DNA of 52,765 bases from Candidatus Thiodiazotropha sp. (ex Epidulcina cf. delphinae) (GCA_025656455.1 JAHXHS010000036.1:1-52765), one strand, 5' to 3'. Counted from the stretch's first letter, positions 6,005 through 15,554 are shown. A program made the numbers and translations. Notes: a model not told the origin generated them from the sequence alone.

Positions 6005-7831
6005 CTACTCCACCGTCACCGACTTGGCCAAATTCCTCGGCTGATCCACATCCGTCCCCTTCAGCACGGCCACATGATAGGCCAGCAACTGCAGCGGGAT
6101 TGTGTAGACAATCGGCGCGGTCGAGGGGTAGATGTCTGACAGGGTCAGATTCTGAAAATGATCCAGATCGATCTTGACCTTCTGGTCGCTGAACAGGAAC
6201 AGCTCGCCGCCCCGGGCGCGCACCTCCTGCAGATTGGAAATCACCTTCTCCAGCAGTGGATCATCCGGCAGGGCGCAGATCACCGGCATCTCGGCATCCA
6301 CCAACGCCAGGGGGCCGTGCTTCAGCTCGCCCGCGGGGTAGGCTTCGGCATGGATATAGGAGATCTCTTTGAGTTTCAGCGCACCTTCCATGGCGATCGG
6401 GTAGAAACTGCCCCTGCCGAGAAACAGGGCGTGATGACGTTCGGCAAAGGCGTTGGCCATCTCCTGAATGGCGTCGCTCAATTTGAGGATCACCTCCACC
6501 TGGCGGGGTAGCGCATGCAGCTCCTCCACCAGCTCTCGTTCTCGCTCTGGGGTCATCCCGCGACGCTTGGCCAAGGCCAGGGTCAGCAGCCTCAGCGCAA
6601 CCAGTTGGGTTGTGAAGGCCTTGGTCGAGGCGACACCGATCTCCGGTCCGGCGCGGGTCATCAAGGCGACGGCGGACTCTCGCACCAGGGAACTCTCGGG
6701 TACGTTACAGATCGTCAGGCTGCCCAAGTACCCCTGGGCGGCGGCTCCTCGCAGGGCGGCCAGGGTATCCGCTGTTTCACCCGATTGGGAGATGGTCACG
6801 AACAGGGTATGGTCCGGGACCACCACCTCTCGGTAGCGGAACTCGCTCGCCACTTCGACACTGCAGTGAATACCGATCTCTTCCAGCCAGTAACGTGCGA
6901 CCAGACCCGCATGAAAGCTGGTGCCACAGGCGATGATGTGGACGTTTCGGGTCTTATCCAGCAGTTTTTTCGCTTCGAAGCCAAAGGAGTCCTCGAGCAG
7001 CCTGCCCTTGTGGATTCGTCCCTCCAGGGTCTCTGCGATCACCGCCGGCTGCTCGAAGATCTCTTTCAGCATATAGTGGCGATAGGGACCCTTTTCCGCT
7101 TTTGAGGCCGATAGTTGAGAGGTGCGCACGTCACGCGCTATCTGCTTGTCATCGCTATCGAAGATACGCACTTCTTCCCTGGAGAGATGGGCAAGATCGC
7201 CCTCTTCTAGGAAAATAAAACGCTGGGTCACCGGCAACAGGGCAAACACGTCCGAGGCGATAAAATTCTCTCCCACGCCGAGACCGATCACCAACGGGCT
7301 GCCCGCCCTGATGACAATCATCTGATCGGGATCGTCCGGACTGACCACGGCCAGGGCATAAGCGCCGACGAGTTTCTCGGATGCCCGTCGTATCGCATGC
7401 AATAGATCGGATTCTGTCTGTAGAATATCGGCCAGCAGGTGAGCGATGACCTCTGTGTCCGTTTCGGAGCTAAAGACGTACCCCTTCCCACTCAGCTCCT
7501 CACGCAGGCTGGCATAATTTTCGATAATCCCGTTATGCACAATCGCCACCCGCTCACCGCTCATGTGAGGATGGGCGTTTCGCTCCGCGGGCATGCCATG
7601 GGTCGCCCAGCGGGTATGGGCGATGCCCAGGTTACTGGATAGGGCAGCCCCGTCGATCAGATGTTTCAGCGTCGCCACCTTGCCGACAGAGCGGATGCGC
7701 TGGATATGCCGCTCTCCATCCAGCACGGCTACGCCGGCAGAGTCGTAACCCCGATACTCCAGGCGCTTCAGGCCCTCCATCAGGACCGGCACGATATCGC
7801 GCTGCGCTATTCCACCGACAATGCCGCACAT
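6005..7831 (-). CDS. glmS: Glutamine--fructose-6-phosphate aminotransferase
   Basis: 608 residues, full length. Converts fructose-6-phosphate and glutamine to glucosamine-6-phosphate, the entry step to UDP-GlcNAc for peptidoglycan and LPS. The N-terminal class II glutamine amidotransferase domain starts MCGIVGG with nucleophile Cys2 and has THGMPAERNAHPH and HNGIIENY. Two sugar-isomerase domains follow: ACGTSFHAG and ISQSGETADTLAAL in the first, LGRGSFYPIAMEGALKLKE in the second. It ends in LAKSVTVE, as the family does. It lies 21 bp after glmU, so the two form an operon for successive steps. A broken partial copy lies at 89-292. Downstream (lower coordinates) is the accessory island, a position that Tn7-type elements are known to favour, though no Tn7 genes are seen. 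Confidence 0.97.
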   Translation of the reverse strand: MCGIVGGIAQRDIVPVLMEGLKRLEYRGYDSAGVAVLDGERHIQRIRSVGKVATLKHLIDGAALSSNLGIAHTRWATHGMPAERNAHPHMSGERVAIVHNGIIENYASLREELSGKGYVFSSETDTEVIAHLLADILQTESDLLHAIRRASEKLVGAYALAVVSPDDPDQMIVIRAGSPLVIGLGVGENFIASDVFALLPVTQRFIFLEEGDLAHLSREEVRIFDSDDKQIARDVRTSQLSASKAEKGPYRHYMLKEIFEQPAVIAETLEGRIHKGRLLEDSFGFEAKKLLDKTRNVHIIACGTSFHAGLVARYWLEEIGIHCSVEVASEFRYREVVVPDHTLFVTISQSGETADTLAALRGAAAQGYLGSLTICNVPESSLVRESAVALMTRAGPEIGVASTKAFTTQLVALRLLTLALAKRRGMTPERERELVEELHALPRQVEVILKLSDAIQEMANAFAERHHALFLGRGSFYPIAMEGALKLKEISYIHAEAYPAGELKHGPLALVDAEMPVICALPDDPLLEKVISNLQEVRARGGELFLFSDQKVKIDLDHFQNLTLSDIYPSTAPIVYTIPLQLLAYHVAVLKGTDVDQPRNLAKSVTVE

Positions 7832-7852
7832 AGCTTGTATACCTCGTCATCG

Positions 7853-9223
7853 TTACTGTTTTGGTTTTTTTACAGGCCGCTGCCAACCCTCGACGCTAAC
7901 CTGCTTTGAACGGCTGAGGGTCAATTGCTCTGCAGGAGCATCTTTGATAATCGTAGACCCGGCGCCGATGGTTGCGCCTGCGCCAACTTCCACCGGCGCA
8001 ACCAGCTGGGTATCGGAGCCGATGAAGGCCCTGTCGCCGATAATCGTACGGTACTTGTTCGCGCCATCGTAATTACAGGTGATGGTGCCTGCCCCGATAT
8101 TGACATGCTCGCCGATGGCGCTGTCGCCAATGTAGCTCAAGTGGTTGATTTTGCTGCCATTGGCTACCTGGCTCTTCTTGATCTCAACGTAGTTCCCGAT
8201 ATGAACCCGATCGGCAATCCTGGTCTCCGGCCTGATACGGGCGAATGGGCCTATGCGGCACTCGCTGCCTATCTCGGCCTCTTCCACCACACTATTGGCA
8301 AACACCTGTGTCTCCTGACCGACAGTACAGTTCTTTAATAGAACATTGGGGCCGATCGATACGCCATCCGCAAGACTGACCTCCCCCTCCACAATGACAT
8401 TACAATCAATGAAGACATCCCTGCCCGTTGTCAGCCGGCCACGAATATCGAGTCTTGCGGGATCTGTCAGCGTAGCGCCTGACTGCATCAACAGGTCGGC
8501 CTGTCTGCGCTGATAATAGCGCTCCAGATGGGCCAGTTGTTTACGATCGTTGACACCCATCACCTCCTCTTCGGCATTCGGATGCACGGCCTGGATGTTG
8601 ACGCCGTCTGCAACGGCAAGGGCGATGATATCGGTCAGGTAGTACTCTTTCTGGGCATTGTTGTTATCCACCCGCGAAAGCCAACCTTCGAGCCGGGCGC
8701 GGTTGACCGCCATGATCCCGGTGTTGATCTCCGAGATCTCCAGTTCACGCTCACTGGCATCCTTCTGCTCCACGATGCGGCTGATTCGATCACTGCGGTC
8801 ACGCACAATCCGTCCATATCCGCTGGGATCCGGCAGATCCACGGTCAGAAGCGCCAGGTCGCTGGCGTGCAGGCAGCTCAGCAGGCTGACCAGGGTCGAA
8901 CCGCTGATCAGAGGTACATCGCCATAGAGAATCAGCACCTGGTCGACTTTCTGCAAAAAGGGCAGCGCCTGTATCACCGCATGGCCTGTCCCCAGGCGTT
9001 CCCGTTGTTCGACCCAATCCAGGTCCCCGGCGGCCAGTTCCGACAATACCCGCTCGCCGCCGTGGCCATAGACAATGGTGATTTCGTCCGGACTGATCGA
9101 GCGTGCGGTATCGATGACATGGGAGAGCAGTGGCTTGCCCGCCAGTGGATGTAACACCTTCGGTAGCCTGGAACGCATGCGTGTCCCTTCACCCGCAGCC
9201 AAAATCAGAGCGCCAAGATGCAT
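7853..9223 (-). CDS. glmU: Bifunctional GlcNAc-1-P uridyltransferase / glucosamine-1-P acetyltransferase
   Basis: 456 residues, the standard length. The N-terminal pyrophosphorylase domain has LAAGEGTRMRSRLPKVLHPL and LYGDVPLI. The C-terminal left-handed beta-helix has hexapeptide repeats and the acetyltransferase segment NYVEIKKSQVANGSKINHLS with YIGDSAIGE after it. It makes UDP-GlcNAc from glucosamine-1-phosphate in two steps. It precedes glmS in the same transcript. The 5' region (9224-9365) is expected to hold the promoter, but I see no convincing boxes. Confidence 0.97.
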   Translation of the reverse strand: MHLGALILAAGEGTRMRSRLPKVLHPLAGKPLLSHVIDTARSISPDEITIVYGHGGERVLSELAAGDLDWVEQRERLGTGHAVIQALPFLQKVDQVLILYGDVPLISGSTLVSLLSCLHASDLALLTVDLPDPSGYGRIVRDRSDRISRIVEQKDASERELEISEINTGIMAVNRARLEGWLSRVDNNNAQKEYYLTDIIALAVADGVNIQAVHPNAEEEVMGVNDRKQLAHLERYYQRRQADLLMQSGATLTDPARLDIRGRLTTGRDVFIDCNVIVEGEVSLADGVSIGPNVLLKNCTVGQETQVFANSVVEEAEIGSECRIGPFARIRPETRIADRVHIGNYVEIKKSQVANGSKINHLSYIGDSAIGEHVNIGAGTITCNYDGANKYRTIIGDRAFIGSDTQLVAPVEVGAGATIGAGSTIIKDAPAEQLTLSRSKQVSVEGWQRPVKKPKQ

Positions 9224-9365
9224 CTGTCAACCCCTTCAATGTTTTGCATGGGCATAGTTTGACACGAAGATATCACGAGATCACTCAGCAGGGCACATTG
9301 CCGCTCAGGGTTTAAACTAAGGAGTAAGGTGAACAGTGAACCAATCCGTTTAAGAATTCGCTCTT

Positions 9366-9615
9366 TAACCCGGATGTTTCACCCGGGAACGTGATGATCG
9401 TGCCGATCTCGTCGTTCAGGGGCGGATTTGCGATTGAGTCAATAGCCTAAGCTATTGATGATTGAGGAAATACCGTCCCTGAGCGACGAGATCGGTGCGA
9501 GGGCGCGTTCAGCGTTGCCGGGTAACACTTTGCACTTTGCTAATATTCCAGACGTTACATGCTAAATCAAAAGGTTAATTCACAATATCAGCGGCCGGGT
9601 GAAATATCCGGGTTA
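9366..9615. mobile_element. MITE-like element with nested palindromes
   Basis: Outer arms TAACCCGGATGTTTCACCCGG (21 bases; 9366-9386) and the reverse complement of 9595-9615 match at 20 of 21 bases. Within lies a second, larger hairpin: 9402-9424 pairs with about 9474-9497 (GATCTCGTCG against CGACGAGATC), centred on the perfect palindrome CAATAGCCTAAGCTATTG at 9440-9457. No ORF is present. It occupies nearly the whole gap between glmU and the slyD-like gene, so it probably also contains or replaces regulatory sequence. Confidence 0.7.
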
Positions 9616-9622
9616 ATCAGGA

Positions 9623-10114
9623 CTAATTGAGGGTATGCGACTGTCCAGGCATATCCGTCTGCATCGCAGCATCTTCCTTGGTGGCATCCCTGACTTCGAG
9701 AATCCTGACCTTGACCATCAGCGTCTTTCCGGCAAGTGGATGGTTGCCGTCTACGGTCAATTTCCCATTCTCGATCTTGGTGACGAAGAAGCTTTTCACC
9801 TCGCCATCGTCGTTCTGCATCTGCACCTCAGCGCCGAGCTGGCGAAACTGGGGTGGCACGTTGTCGATGTCATCGGTGAAGGTCAGGGTGGGGTCATGTT
9901 CGCCGAATCCCTCTTCGGGCGTGAGGGTAAGCATGACTTCATCCCCCTGCCGCTTGCCGGCCACGGCGCGATCCATGCCGCCGATCAACTCGGTTTCGCC
10001 GCCATGAATATAGCTTACCGGGAGATCGCTTTGCTCCAGCACATGCCCTTCCGGGTCTGAGATCGAGTAGGTAAGCGAGACGAATTTTCCGTGCTTGATG
10101 ATTTCTTCAGACAT
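9623..10114 (-). CDS. FKBP-type peptidyl-prolyl isomerase, SlyD-like
   Basis: 163 residues. It has the SlyD/FkpB architecture: an N-terminal FKBP half (VSLTYSISDPEGHVLEQSD, YIHGGETELIGGMDRAVAG, TLTPEEGFGEHDP), the inserted chaperone flap (residues about 75-125, VPPQFRQLGAEVQMQN ... FFVTKIENGKLTVDGNHPLA) and the returning FKBP strand GKTLMVKVRILEVRDAT. It should be a cytosolic folding helper and prolyl isomerase. The His/Cys-rich metal-binding tail of E. coli SlyD is absent, so a nickel role is unlikely. It lies downstream of the atp operon, separated by a hairpin at 10130-10149. Confidence 0.9.
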   Translation of the reverse strand: MSEEIIKHGKFVSLTYSISDPEGHVLEQSDLPVSYIHGGETELIGGMDRAVAGKRQGDEVMLTLTPEEGFGEHDPTLTFTDDIDNVPPQFRQLGAEVQMQNDDGEVKSFFVTKIENGKLTVDGNHPLAGKTLMVKVRILEVRDATKEDAAMQTDMPGQSHTLN

Positions 10115-10129
10115 GGCCTGGAGGATCCT

Positions 10130-10149
10130 GGGCCTGACCGTTCAGGCCC
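10130..10149 (-). terminator. Hairpin between atpC and slyD-like gene
   Basis: GGGCCTGACCGTTCAGGCCC is a perfect 8-bp stem with a 4-base loop. It lies 38 bp past the atpC stop and 15 bp before the slyD-like start. No U-run follows on the minus strand, so it is more likely an attenuating or mRNA-stabilising hairpin than a full intrinsic terminator. Confidence 0.5.
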
Positions 10150-10186
10150 GGAGTGGATGAGTATAATCAGGGTCTGTTAGCCGGCC

Positions 10187-10615
10187 CTAAGAGCGCTTGC
10201 CCTTGCGGATTCTCTCGATGGCGCGCAGCTGCGCCACCGCTTCGGCAAGTTCAGCCTGCGCCTTGGCGTATTCGAACTCAGCGCTACGGTCCGCCATGGC
10301 GTCTTCGGCGCGCCGCTTGGCCTCTTGGGCCGCCGCCTCATCGAGATCGGCGGCGCGAATAGCGGTATCCGCCAGCACCGTCACGAGATGGGGCTGAACC
10401 TCGAGGATGCCGCCCGAGACATAGAAGTGCTGCATCTGCGCACCGCCGCCGGTATCGACCCGCACCTCACCGGGCTTCAACTGGGTCACCAGCGGGGTGT
10501 GGCGGGGTGCGACACCCACCTCGCCCATAACCGCCGGGGCATAGACCATCTCAGCCATGCCGCTGAAGATCTCTCCCTCGGCGCTGACGATGTCCACATG
10601 GATTGTCATGGCCAT
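10187..10615 (-). CDS. atpC: ATP synthase epsilon subunit
   Basis: 142 residues, normal length. The N-terminal beta-sandwich is seen in MTIHVDIVSAEGEIFSGMAE and GEVGVAPRHTPLVTQLKPGE; the C-terminal helical hairpin in EAKRRAEDAMADR and AELAEAVAQLRAIERIRK. Epsilon joins gamma in the central stalk and restrains ATP hydrolysis. Last gene of the atp operon, 18 bp after atpD. Confidence 0.97.
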   Translation of the reverse strand: MAMTIHVDIVSAEGEIFSGMAEMVYAPAVMGEVGVAPRHTPLVTQLKPGEVRVDTGGGAQMQHFYVSGGILEVQPHLVTVLADTAIRAADLDEAAAQEAKRRAEDAMADRSAEFEYAKAQAELAEAVAQLRAIERIRKGKRS

Positions 10616-10633
10616 CTTATAACTCCCGGACGA

Positions 10634-12010
10634 TTAGCCCTTGCCGCCACGCTCGGCGGCCTCTTCGATGCTGCCGACCATGTAGAAGGCCTGCTCAGGC
10701 AGGTGATCGTACTCACCTTCGACGATCGCCTTGAAACCGGCGATGGTGTCTTTCAGCGAGACATACTTACCCGGAGAACCGGTAAACACCTCAGCCACGA
10801 AGAAGGGCTGGGAGAGGAACTTCTGGATCTTACGCGCCCGTTGCACTACCAGCTTATCCTCTTCCGACAATTCATCCATACCGAGGATGGCGATGATGTC
10901 TTTCAACTCCTTATAGCGTTGCAGCGTGCCTTGCACGTTACGCGCCACGCTATAGTGTTCCTGGCCCACGACGTTGGGATCGAGGATACGCGAGGTTGAG
11001 TCGAGCGGATCAACCGCCGGATAGATACCCAGCTCCGCGATCTGACGGGACAGCACCAGGGTCGCGTCAAGGTGAGCGAAGGTGGTCGCGGGCGATGGGT
11101 CGGTCAAGTCGTCGGCCGGTACGTAGACCGCCTGGAAGGAGGTGATGGAGCCCGTCTTGGTGGAGGTGATACGCTCCTGCAGGACGCCCATCTCCTCGGC
11201 CAGGGTCGGCTGGTAACCCACTGCGGAAGGCATCCGCCCCAGCAGCGCCGAGACCTCGGTGCCGGCAAGGGTGTAGCGGTAGATATTGTCCACGAACATC
11301 AGCACGTCACGGCCTTCGTCACGGAAGTTCTCGGCAATGGTCAGACCGGTCAGCGCCACGCGCAGACGGTTGCCCGGAGGCTCGTTCATCTGGCCGTAGA
11401 CCAGGGCCACTTTGTCGAGAACGCCGCCCTCCTGCATCTCGTGGTAGAAATCGTTACCCTCACGGGTGCGTTCACCGACACCGGCAAACACGGAGAAGCC
11501 CGAATGCTCCACGGCGATGTTACGGATCAGCTCCATCAAGGTCACGGTCTTGCCCACGCCGGCGCCACCGAACAAGCCGATCTTACCGCCCTTGACGATC
11601 GGCATGATCAGGTCGATTACCTTGATGCCGGTCTCCAGAATCTCGGTGGTTGCGGCCTGATCTTCCAGCTTGGGAGCCTCTCGGTGGATCGGCATCAACT
11701 TGTCGTACTTGACTTCCCCGGCCTCATCAACCGGATTGCCGAGCACGTCCATAATGCGACCCAGCGTGCCCTGCCCGACAGGGATGCTGATCGGCGAACC
11801 CTGGGACTCCACCGACACACCGCGTTTCAGGCCGTCGGTCGATCCCATGGCGATGGTTCTCGCCACACCGTCACCCAGCTGTTGCTGGACTTCCAGGGTG
11901 AGATTCGCCTCGTCGATCTTGAGCGCCTCGTAGACCTTCGGCATCTCGCCGCGGGGAAACTGAACGTCTACCACGGCACCGATGATTTCAACCACTTTGC
12001 CCGAACTCAT
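10634..12010 (-). CDS. atpD: ATP synthase beta subunit (catalytic)
   Basis: 458 residues, full length. The P-loop GGAGVGKTVTLMELI binds nucleotide; GERTREGNDFYHEM holds the catalytic Glu; ALTGLTIAENFRDEGRDVLM contains the Walker B region; DPSPATTFAHLDATLVLSR and the terminal FYMVGSIEEA are family hallmarks. It forms the catalytic sites of F1 on the cytoplasmic side. Slightly diverged near VDNIYRYTLAGTEVSALLG, where E. coli has FRFT, but otherwise conventional. It lies 72 bp after atpG. Confidence 0.98.
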   Translation of the reverse strand: MSSGKVVEIIGAVVDVQFPRGEMPKVYEALKIDEANLTLEVQQQLGDGVARTIAMGSTDGLKRGVSVESQGSPISIPVGQGTLGRIMDVLGNPVDEAGEVKYDKLMPIHREAPKLEDQAATTEILETGIKVIDLIMPIVKGGKIGLFGGAGVGKTVTLMELIRNIAVEHSGFSVFAGVGERTREGNDFYHEMQEGGVLDKVALVYGQMNEPPGNRLRVALTGLTIAENFRDEGRDVLMFVDNIYRYTLAGTEVSALLGRMPSAVGYQPTLAEEMGVLQERITSTKTGSITSFQAVYVPADDLTDPSPATTFAHLDATLVLSRQIAELGIYPAVDPLDSTSRILDPNVVGQEHYSVARNVQGTLQRYKELKDIIAILGMDELSEEDKLVVQRARKIQKFLSQPFFVAEVFTGSPGKYVSLKDTIAGFKAIVEGEYDHLPEQAFYMVGSIEEAAERGGKG

Positions 12011-12082
12011 TTCTGGTTCCTCTTGCCGCTCCAGGCGACTCTCAAAAGATAAAAAACTAAATCTGTTACCCTGTGTCCGATA

Positions 12083-12943
12083 TCAGACAGCGGCTGCACC
12101 ACCGACGATCTCCGAAATCTCCTGGGTGATCGCGGCCTGGCGCGCCTTATTGTAGATCAGCTGCAATTCGTCAATCAGCTCACCGGCGTTGTCCGAGGCT
12201 GCCTTCATGGCCACCATCCGTGCCGACTGCTCGCAAGCGCCGTTTTCCACCACCGCCTGGTAGACCAGAGACTCCACGTATCTGCCTAGCAGGTTGTCCA
12301 ACACCTCTTTCGAGTCCGGCTCGTAGATATAGTCCCAGTGATGCTTCAGTTCCTCTTCCATGGTCGGCGGAATAGGCACAAGCTGCTCAAAGGTCGGACT
12401 CTGCGTCATGGTGTTGACGAAGTTGTTGTAGGCGATATAGATACGGTCGATCTTGCCATCGGCATAGGCATCCAACATCACCTTGACGGTGCCGATCAGA
12501 TCTTCGATATGCGGCATGTCGCCCAAGTGGGTAGCCTGACTGACAATGTTGCCGCCAAAGCGCCCAAAAAAACCGAGCGCCTTGTTTCCGATGGTGCAAA
12601 AATCCACCTCGTTGCCGGCATCGCGATGCGCTTTCAACTCTTTAAACAGCCTGCGGAACAGGTTGTTGTTCAGCCCACCGCAAAGACCACGGTCGGAGGA
12701 GACGATTATGTAACCGATGCGCTTGACTTCACGCTCGATCATGAAAGTATGCTTATACTCCGGATGCGCGTGGAACAGATGGCCGATAACGTTACGCATC
12801 TTATCCGCATAGGGCCGCGTAGCGGCCATGCGGCTCTGCGCCTTACGCATCTTAGAGGCAGCCACCATCTCCATCGCCTTGGTGATCTTGCTGGTGTTCT
12901 TGATGCTGCCGATCTGTGTCCGGATCTCTTTTGCACCCGCCAT
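12083..12943 (-). CDS. atpG: ATP synthase gamma subunit
   Basis: 286 residues. The N-terminal helix AGAKEIRTQIGSIKNTSKIT continues as KAMEMVAASKMRKAQ and forms the rotating shaft with the C-terminal helix (ARMVAMKAASDNAGELIDEL ... ARQAAITQEISEIVGGAAA). The central Rossmann-like part includes GYIIVSSDRGLCGGLNNNLF. Gamma couples proton flow in Fo to catalysis in F1. It sits between atpA (36 bp upstream) and atpD. Confidence 0.98.
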   Translation of the reverse strand: MAGAKEIRTQIGSIKNTSKITKAMEMVAASKMRKAQSRMAATRPYADKMRNVIGHLFHAHPEYKHTFMIEREVKRIGYIIVSSDRGLCGGLNNNLFRRLFKELKAHRDAGNEVDFCTIGNKALGFFGRFGGNIVSQATHLGDMPHIEDLIGTVKVMLDAYADGKIDRIYIAYNNFVNTMTQSPTFEQLVPIPPTMEEELKHHWDYIYEPDSKEVLDNLLGRYVESLVYQAVVENGACEQSARMVAMKAASDNAGELIDELQLIYNKARQAAITQEISEIVGGAAAV

Positions 12944-12979
12944 AGCTCTGAACCTTAATCTAATGGATACGTGATTGGC

Positions 12980-14521
12980 TTACCAGGTATGGTTGGCCTT
13001 GAAGTCCTTCAGAGCATCGTGCAGGGCCTGCTCGAACTCAGCATTGTAGTCGCCGGTTTCGTTGATCTTGTCCATCAACGCCTTCTGGCTGCTCTTCATA
13101 TAGCCTTGTAATGAGGCCTCGAAGTCGACCACTTTAGTGACTTCGACATCATCCAGGTAGCCTTCATTGGCGGCAAACAGGGAGACCCCCATACCCGCAA
13201 TCGACAGCGGCGAGTATTGCGCCTGTTTCATCAACTCCGTCACCCGCTCGCCGCGCTCAAGCTGCTTGCGGGTCGCCTCATCCAGATCGGAAGCGAACTG
13301 GGAGAAGGCCGCCAATTCACGATACTGGGCCAGGGCCAGACGTACACCGCCGCCAAGCTTCTTGATAATCTTGGTCTGCGCGGCGCCGCCGACGCGGGAG
13401 ACAGACAGGCCGGCGTTGATGGCCGGACGGATACCGGCGTTGAACAGATCCGCCTCGAGGAAGATCTGCCCATCGGTAATCGAGATCACGTTGGTCGGTA
13501 CGAAGGCCGAAACGTCACCGGCCTGGGTCTCGATGATCGGTAGTGCGGTAAGCGATCCGGTTTTACCCTTGACCTTGCCGCCGGTTGCCTTCTCCACGTA
13601 GTCGGTATTGACCCGTGCGGCACGTTCCAGCAAACGGGAGTGGAGATAGAAGACATCACCCGGATAGGCCTCACGACCCGGTGGACGACGCAACAGCAAG
13701 GAAACCTGACGATAGGCCCAGGCCTGCTTGGTCAGATCATCGTAGATAATCAGTGCATCTTCGCCCTTGTCGCGGAAGTACTCGCCCATGGTGCAGCCGG
13801 AGTAGGGGGCGATGAACTGCATGGCGGCGGAGTAGGCGGCCGGAGCGGCGACGATGATGGTGTGCTCCATGGCGCCGTGCTCTTCCAGTTTCCTCGCCAC
13901 CTGAGCGATAGTCGAGTTCTTCTGGCCTACAGCGACGTAGATACACTTGATGCCGGTGCCCTTCTGGCTGATGATCGCATCGATGGCAACGGCGGACTTA
14001 CCCGTCTGACGATCGCCGATGATCAACTCACGCTGGCCACGGCCGATCGGCACCATGGCATCAATGGACTTGATACCTGTCTGCACGGGCTGGTCAACCG
14101 ATTTACGTTCGATAACCCCCGGCGCCACTTTTTCAATCGGCGAGGTCGCCTCAGGAACGATGTCGCCCTTGCCGTCCAGCGGGTTACCCAGTGAATCGAC
14201 CACCCGGCCGAGCATGCTTTCACCCACCGGCACCTCCAGCACGCGGCCGGTGCACTTCACTGCATCGCCTTCACTCAGATGCTTGTAGTCGCCAAGCACC
14301 ACGGCGCCGACTGAATCGCGCTCCAGGTTGAGCGCCAGCCCGAAGGTATTCCCCGGGAACTCCAGCATTTCGTAGGACATGGCGTCCTCAAGGCCGTGAA
14401 TGCGGGCTATGCCGTCAGTCAGGCTGATAATCGTACCCTCGTTACGGGCTTCGGTCTTTAGATCGAATTTCTCGATCTTGCTTTTGATCAGTTCGCTGAT
14501 CTCGGATGGATTGAGTTGCAT
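12980..14521 (-). CDS. atpA: ATP synthase alpha subunit
   Basis: 513 residues from the ATG at 14519-14521 (MQLNPSEISELIKSKIEKFD). This start matches the family and avoids overlap with atpH; a longer in-frame extension to 14575 would lie inside atpH and is rejected. P-loop GDRQTGKSAVAIDAIISQ, then EYFRDKGEDALIIYDDLTKQ and the alpha signature region RPAINAGLSVSRVGGAAQ. The non-catalytic nucleotide-binding subunit of F1. Only 13 bp separate it from atpH, with a GAGAAG ribosome-binding site. Confidence 0.98.
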   Translation of the reverse strand: MQLNPSEISELIKSKIEKFDLKTEARNEGTIISLTDGIARIHGLEDAMSYEMLEFPGNTFGLALNLERDSVGAVVLGDYKHLSEGDAVKCTGRVLEVPVGESMLGRVVDSLGNPLDGKGDIVPEATSPIEKVAPGVIERKSVDQPVQTGIKSIDAMVPIGRGQRELIIGDRQTGKSAVAIDAIISQKGTGIKCIYVAVGQKNSTIAQVARKLEEHGAMEHTIIVAAPAAYSAAMQFIAPYSGCTMGEYFRDKGEDALIIYDDLTKQAWAYRQVSLLLRRPPGREAYPGDVFYLHSRLLERAARVNTDYVEKATGGKVKGKTGSLTALPIIETQAGDVSAFVPTNVISITDGQIFLEADLFNAGIRPAINAGLSVSRVGGAAQTKIIKKLGGGVRLALAQYRELAAFSQFASDLDEATRKQLERGERVTELMKQAQYSPLSIAGMGVSLFAANEGYLDDVEVTKVVDFEASLQGYMKSSQKALMDKINETGDYNAEFEQALHDALKDFKANHTW

Positions 14522-14534
14522 GATGGCTTCTCGC

Positions 14535-15074
14535 TTAGATTCCCAATTCGTTCGCCAGTTGCTGCAGTTTTCCACGGACGGAGCCGTCGATTACCATGTC
14601 GCCGGCACGGATGTGAACACCGCCGATCAATTCGGGGTCCTTTTCACTGGTGATGGTGATATCCCGTCCCAACTTGGCCTTTAGTGCGTCAGCAATGATT
14701 TTTTCCTGCGCCGGCTTGAGTGCATAGGCAGACGTGACCCGCACCTTCATGACCCGCTCTTTATCTGCCTTGAGCTGCTCGAACAGCGTCTTGATTTCAG
14801 GCAGCAGACTGAGGCGGCCATTCTGAATCAGCAGTTTGATCAGATTGCCACCCTCATCGGTGATCCGCCCGCCGGCGATTTCGAGCATCAGCGCCATGAG
14901 CGCGCCCTGATCGATCAGCGGGTTACCCACAATGGGGCGCATGGCCTGATCCTCGACCACTGACGATAGAAACGTCAGCATATCGAACCAGGGATCGAGA
15001 CTGCCGGTCTCATCGCCACGCGCAAACACTGCTTCGGCGTAGGGTCGGGCAATTGTGCTAGCTTCACCTGCCAT
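14535..15074 (-). CDS. atpH: ATP synthase delta subunit
   Basis: 179 residues, normal length. Family features are IARPYAEAVFARG at the N-terminus and, near the C-terminus, KVRVTSAYALKPAQEKIIAD, KDPELIGGVHIRAGDMVIDG and SVRGKLQQLA. It links the top of F1 to the peripheral stalk b subunits. It follows atpF by 9 bp. Confidence 0.97.
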   Translation of the reverse strand: MAGEASTIARPYAEAVFARGDETGSLDPWFDMLTFLSSVVEDQAMRPIVGNPLIDQGALMALMLEIAGGRITDEGGNLIKLLIQNGRLSLLPEIKTLFEQLKADKERVMKVRVTSAYALKPAQEKIIADALKAKLGRDITITSEKDPELIGGVHIRAGDMVIDGSVRGKLQQLANELGI

Positions 15075-15083
15075 AGTTCTACC

Positions 15084-15554
15084 CTAGATCTCTTTAGCCA
15101 AGGCCGAGACTATGTCCTGGTGGGCATTGGCGCCGATCTCCTTCCTGAGGATCTTTTCGGCGCCGGCCACGGCCAGCTGACCGATCTTCTCGCGCAGCTG
15201 TTCACGGGCGCGATTGGCCTCTTGCTCGATCTCCGCCTGTGCGGCGGAGAGGATACGCTCGCCTTCCGTGCGCGCCGTGCCCTTGGATTCATCGACGATT
15301 TCAGCCCCGCGTTTCTGCGCCTGAGCCACAATCTCAGCCGCCTGCGCCTTGGCTTCGTGTAATACGTCTTTGGCCCGCTCCTTGGCGAGCTCCTGCTCGT
15401 GCTGTCCGCGCTCGGCAGCCGCCAGCCCGTCGGCAATCTCTTTTTTGCGGGTCTCCAGCGCACCCATGATCGGGGTCCAGACATACTTCATCGTGAACCA
15501 CACGAATACCGCAAATGAGAGCAGCTGACCTATAAGAGTCAGATTGATGTTCAT
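15084..15554 (-). CDS. atpF: ATP synthase b subunit
   Basis: 156 residues. One N-terminal membrane helix (NLTLIGQLLSFAVFVWFTMK) then a long charged, Ala-rich coiled coil (EIADGLAAAERGQHEQELAK onward). Two copies make the peripheral stalk that holds F1 against rotation. Length matches E. coli b (156). It lies between atpE (55 bp upstream) and atpH. Confidence 0.97.
   Translation of the reverse strand: MNINLTLIGQLLSFAVFVWFTMKYVWTPIMGALETRKKEIADGLAAAERGQHEQELAKERAKDVLHEAKAQAAEIVAQAQKRGAEIVDESKGTARTEGERILSAAQAEIEQEANRAREQLREKIGQLAVAGAEKILRKEIGANAHQDIVSALAKEI

Noticed and set aside
11072..12052. 326-codon rightward open frame over atpD
   Set aside because: Antisense to a conserved catalytic subunit. 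Long antisense frames arise from GC-rich codon bias; no ribosome-binding site or homology is seen.
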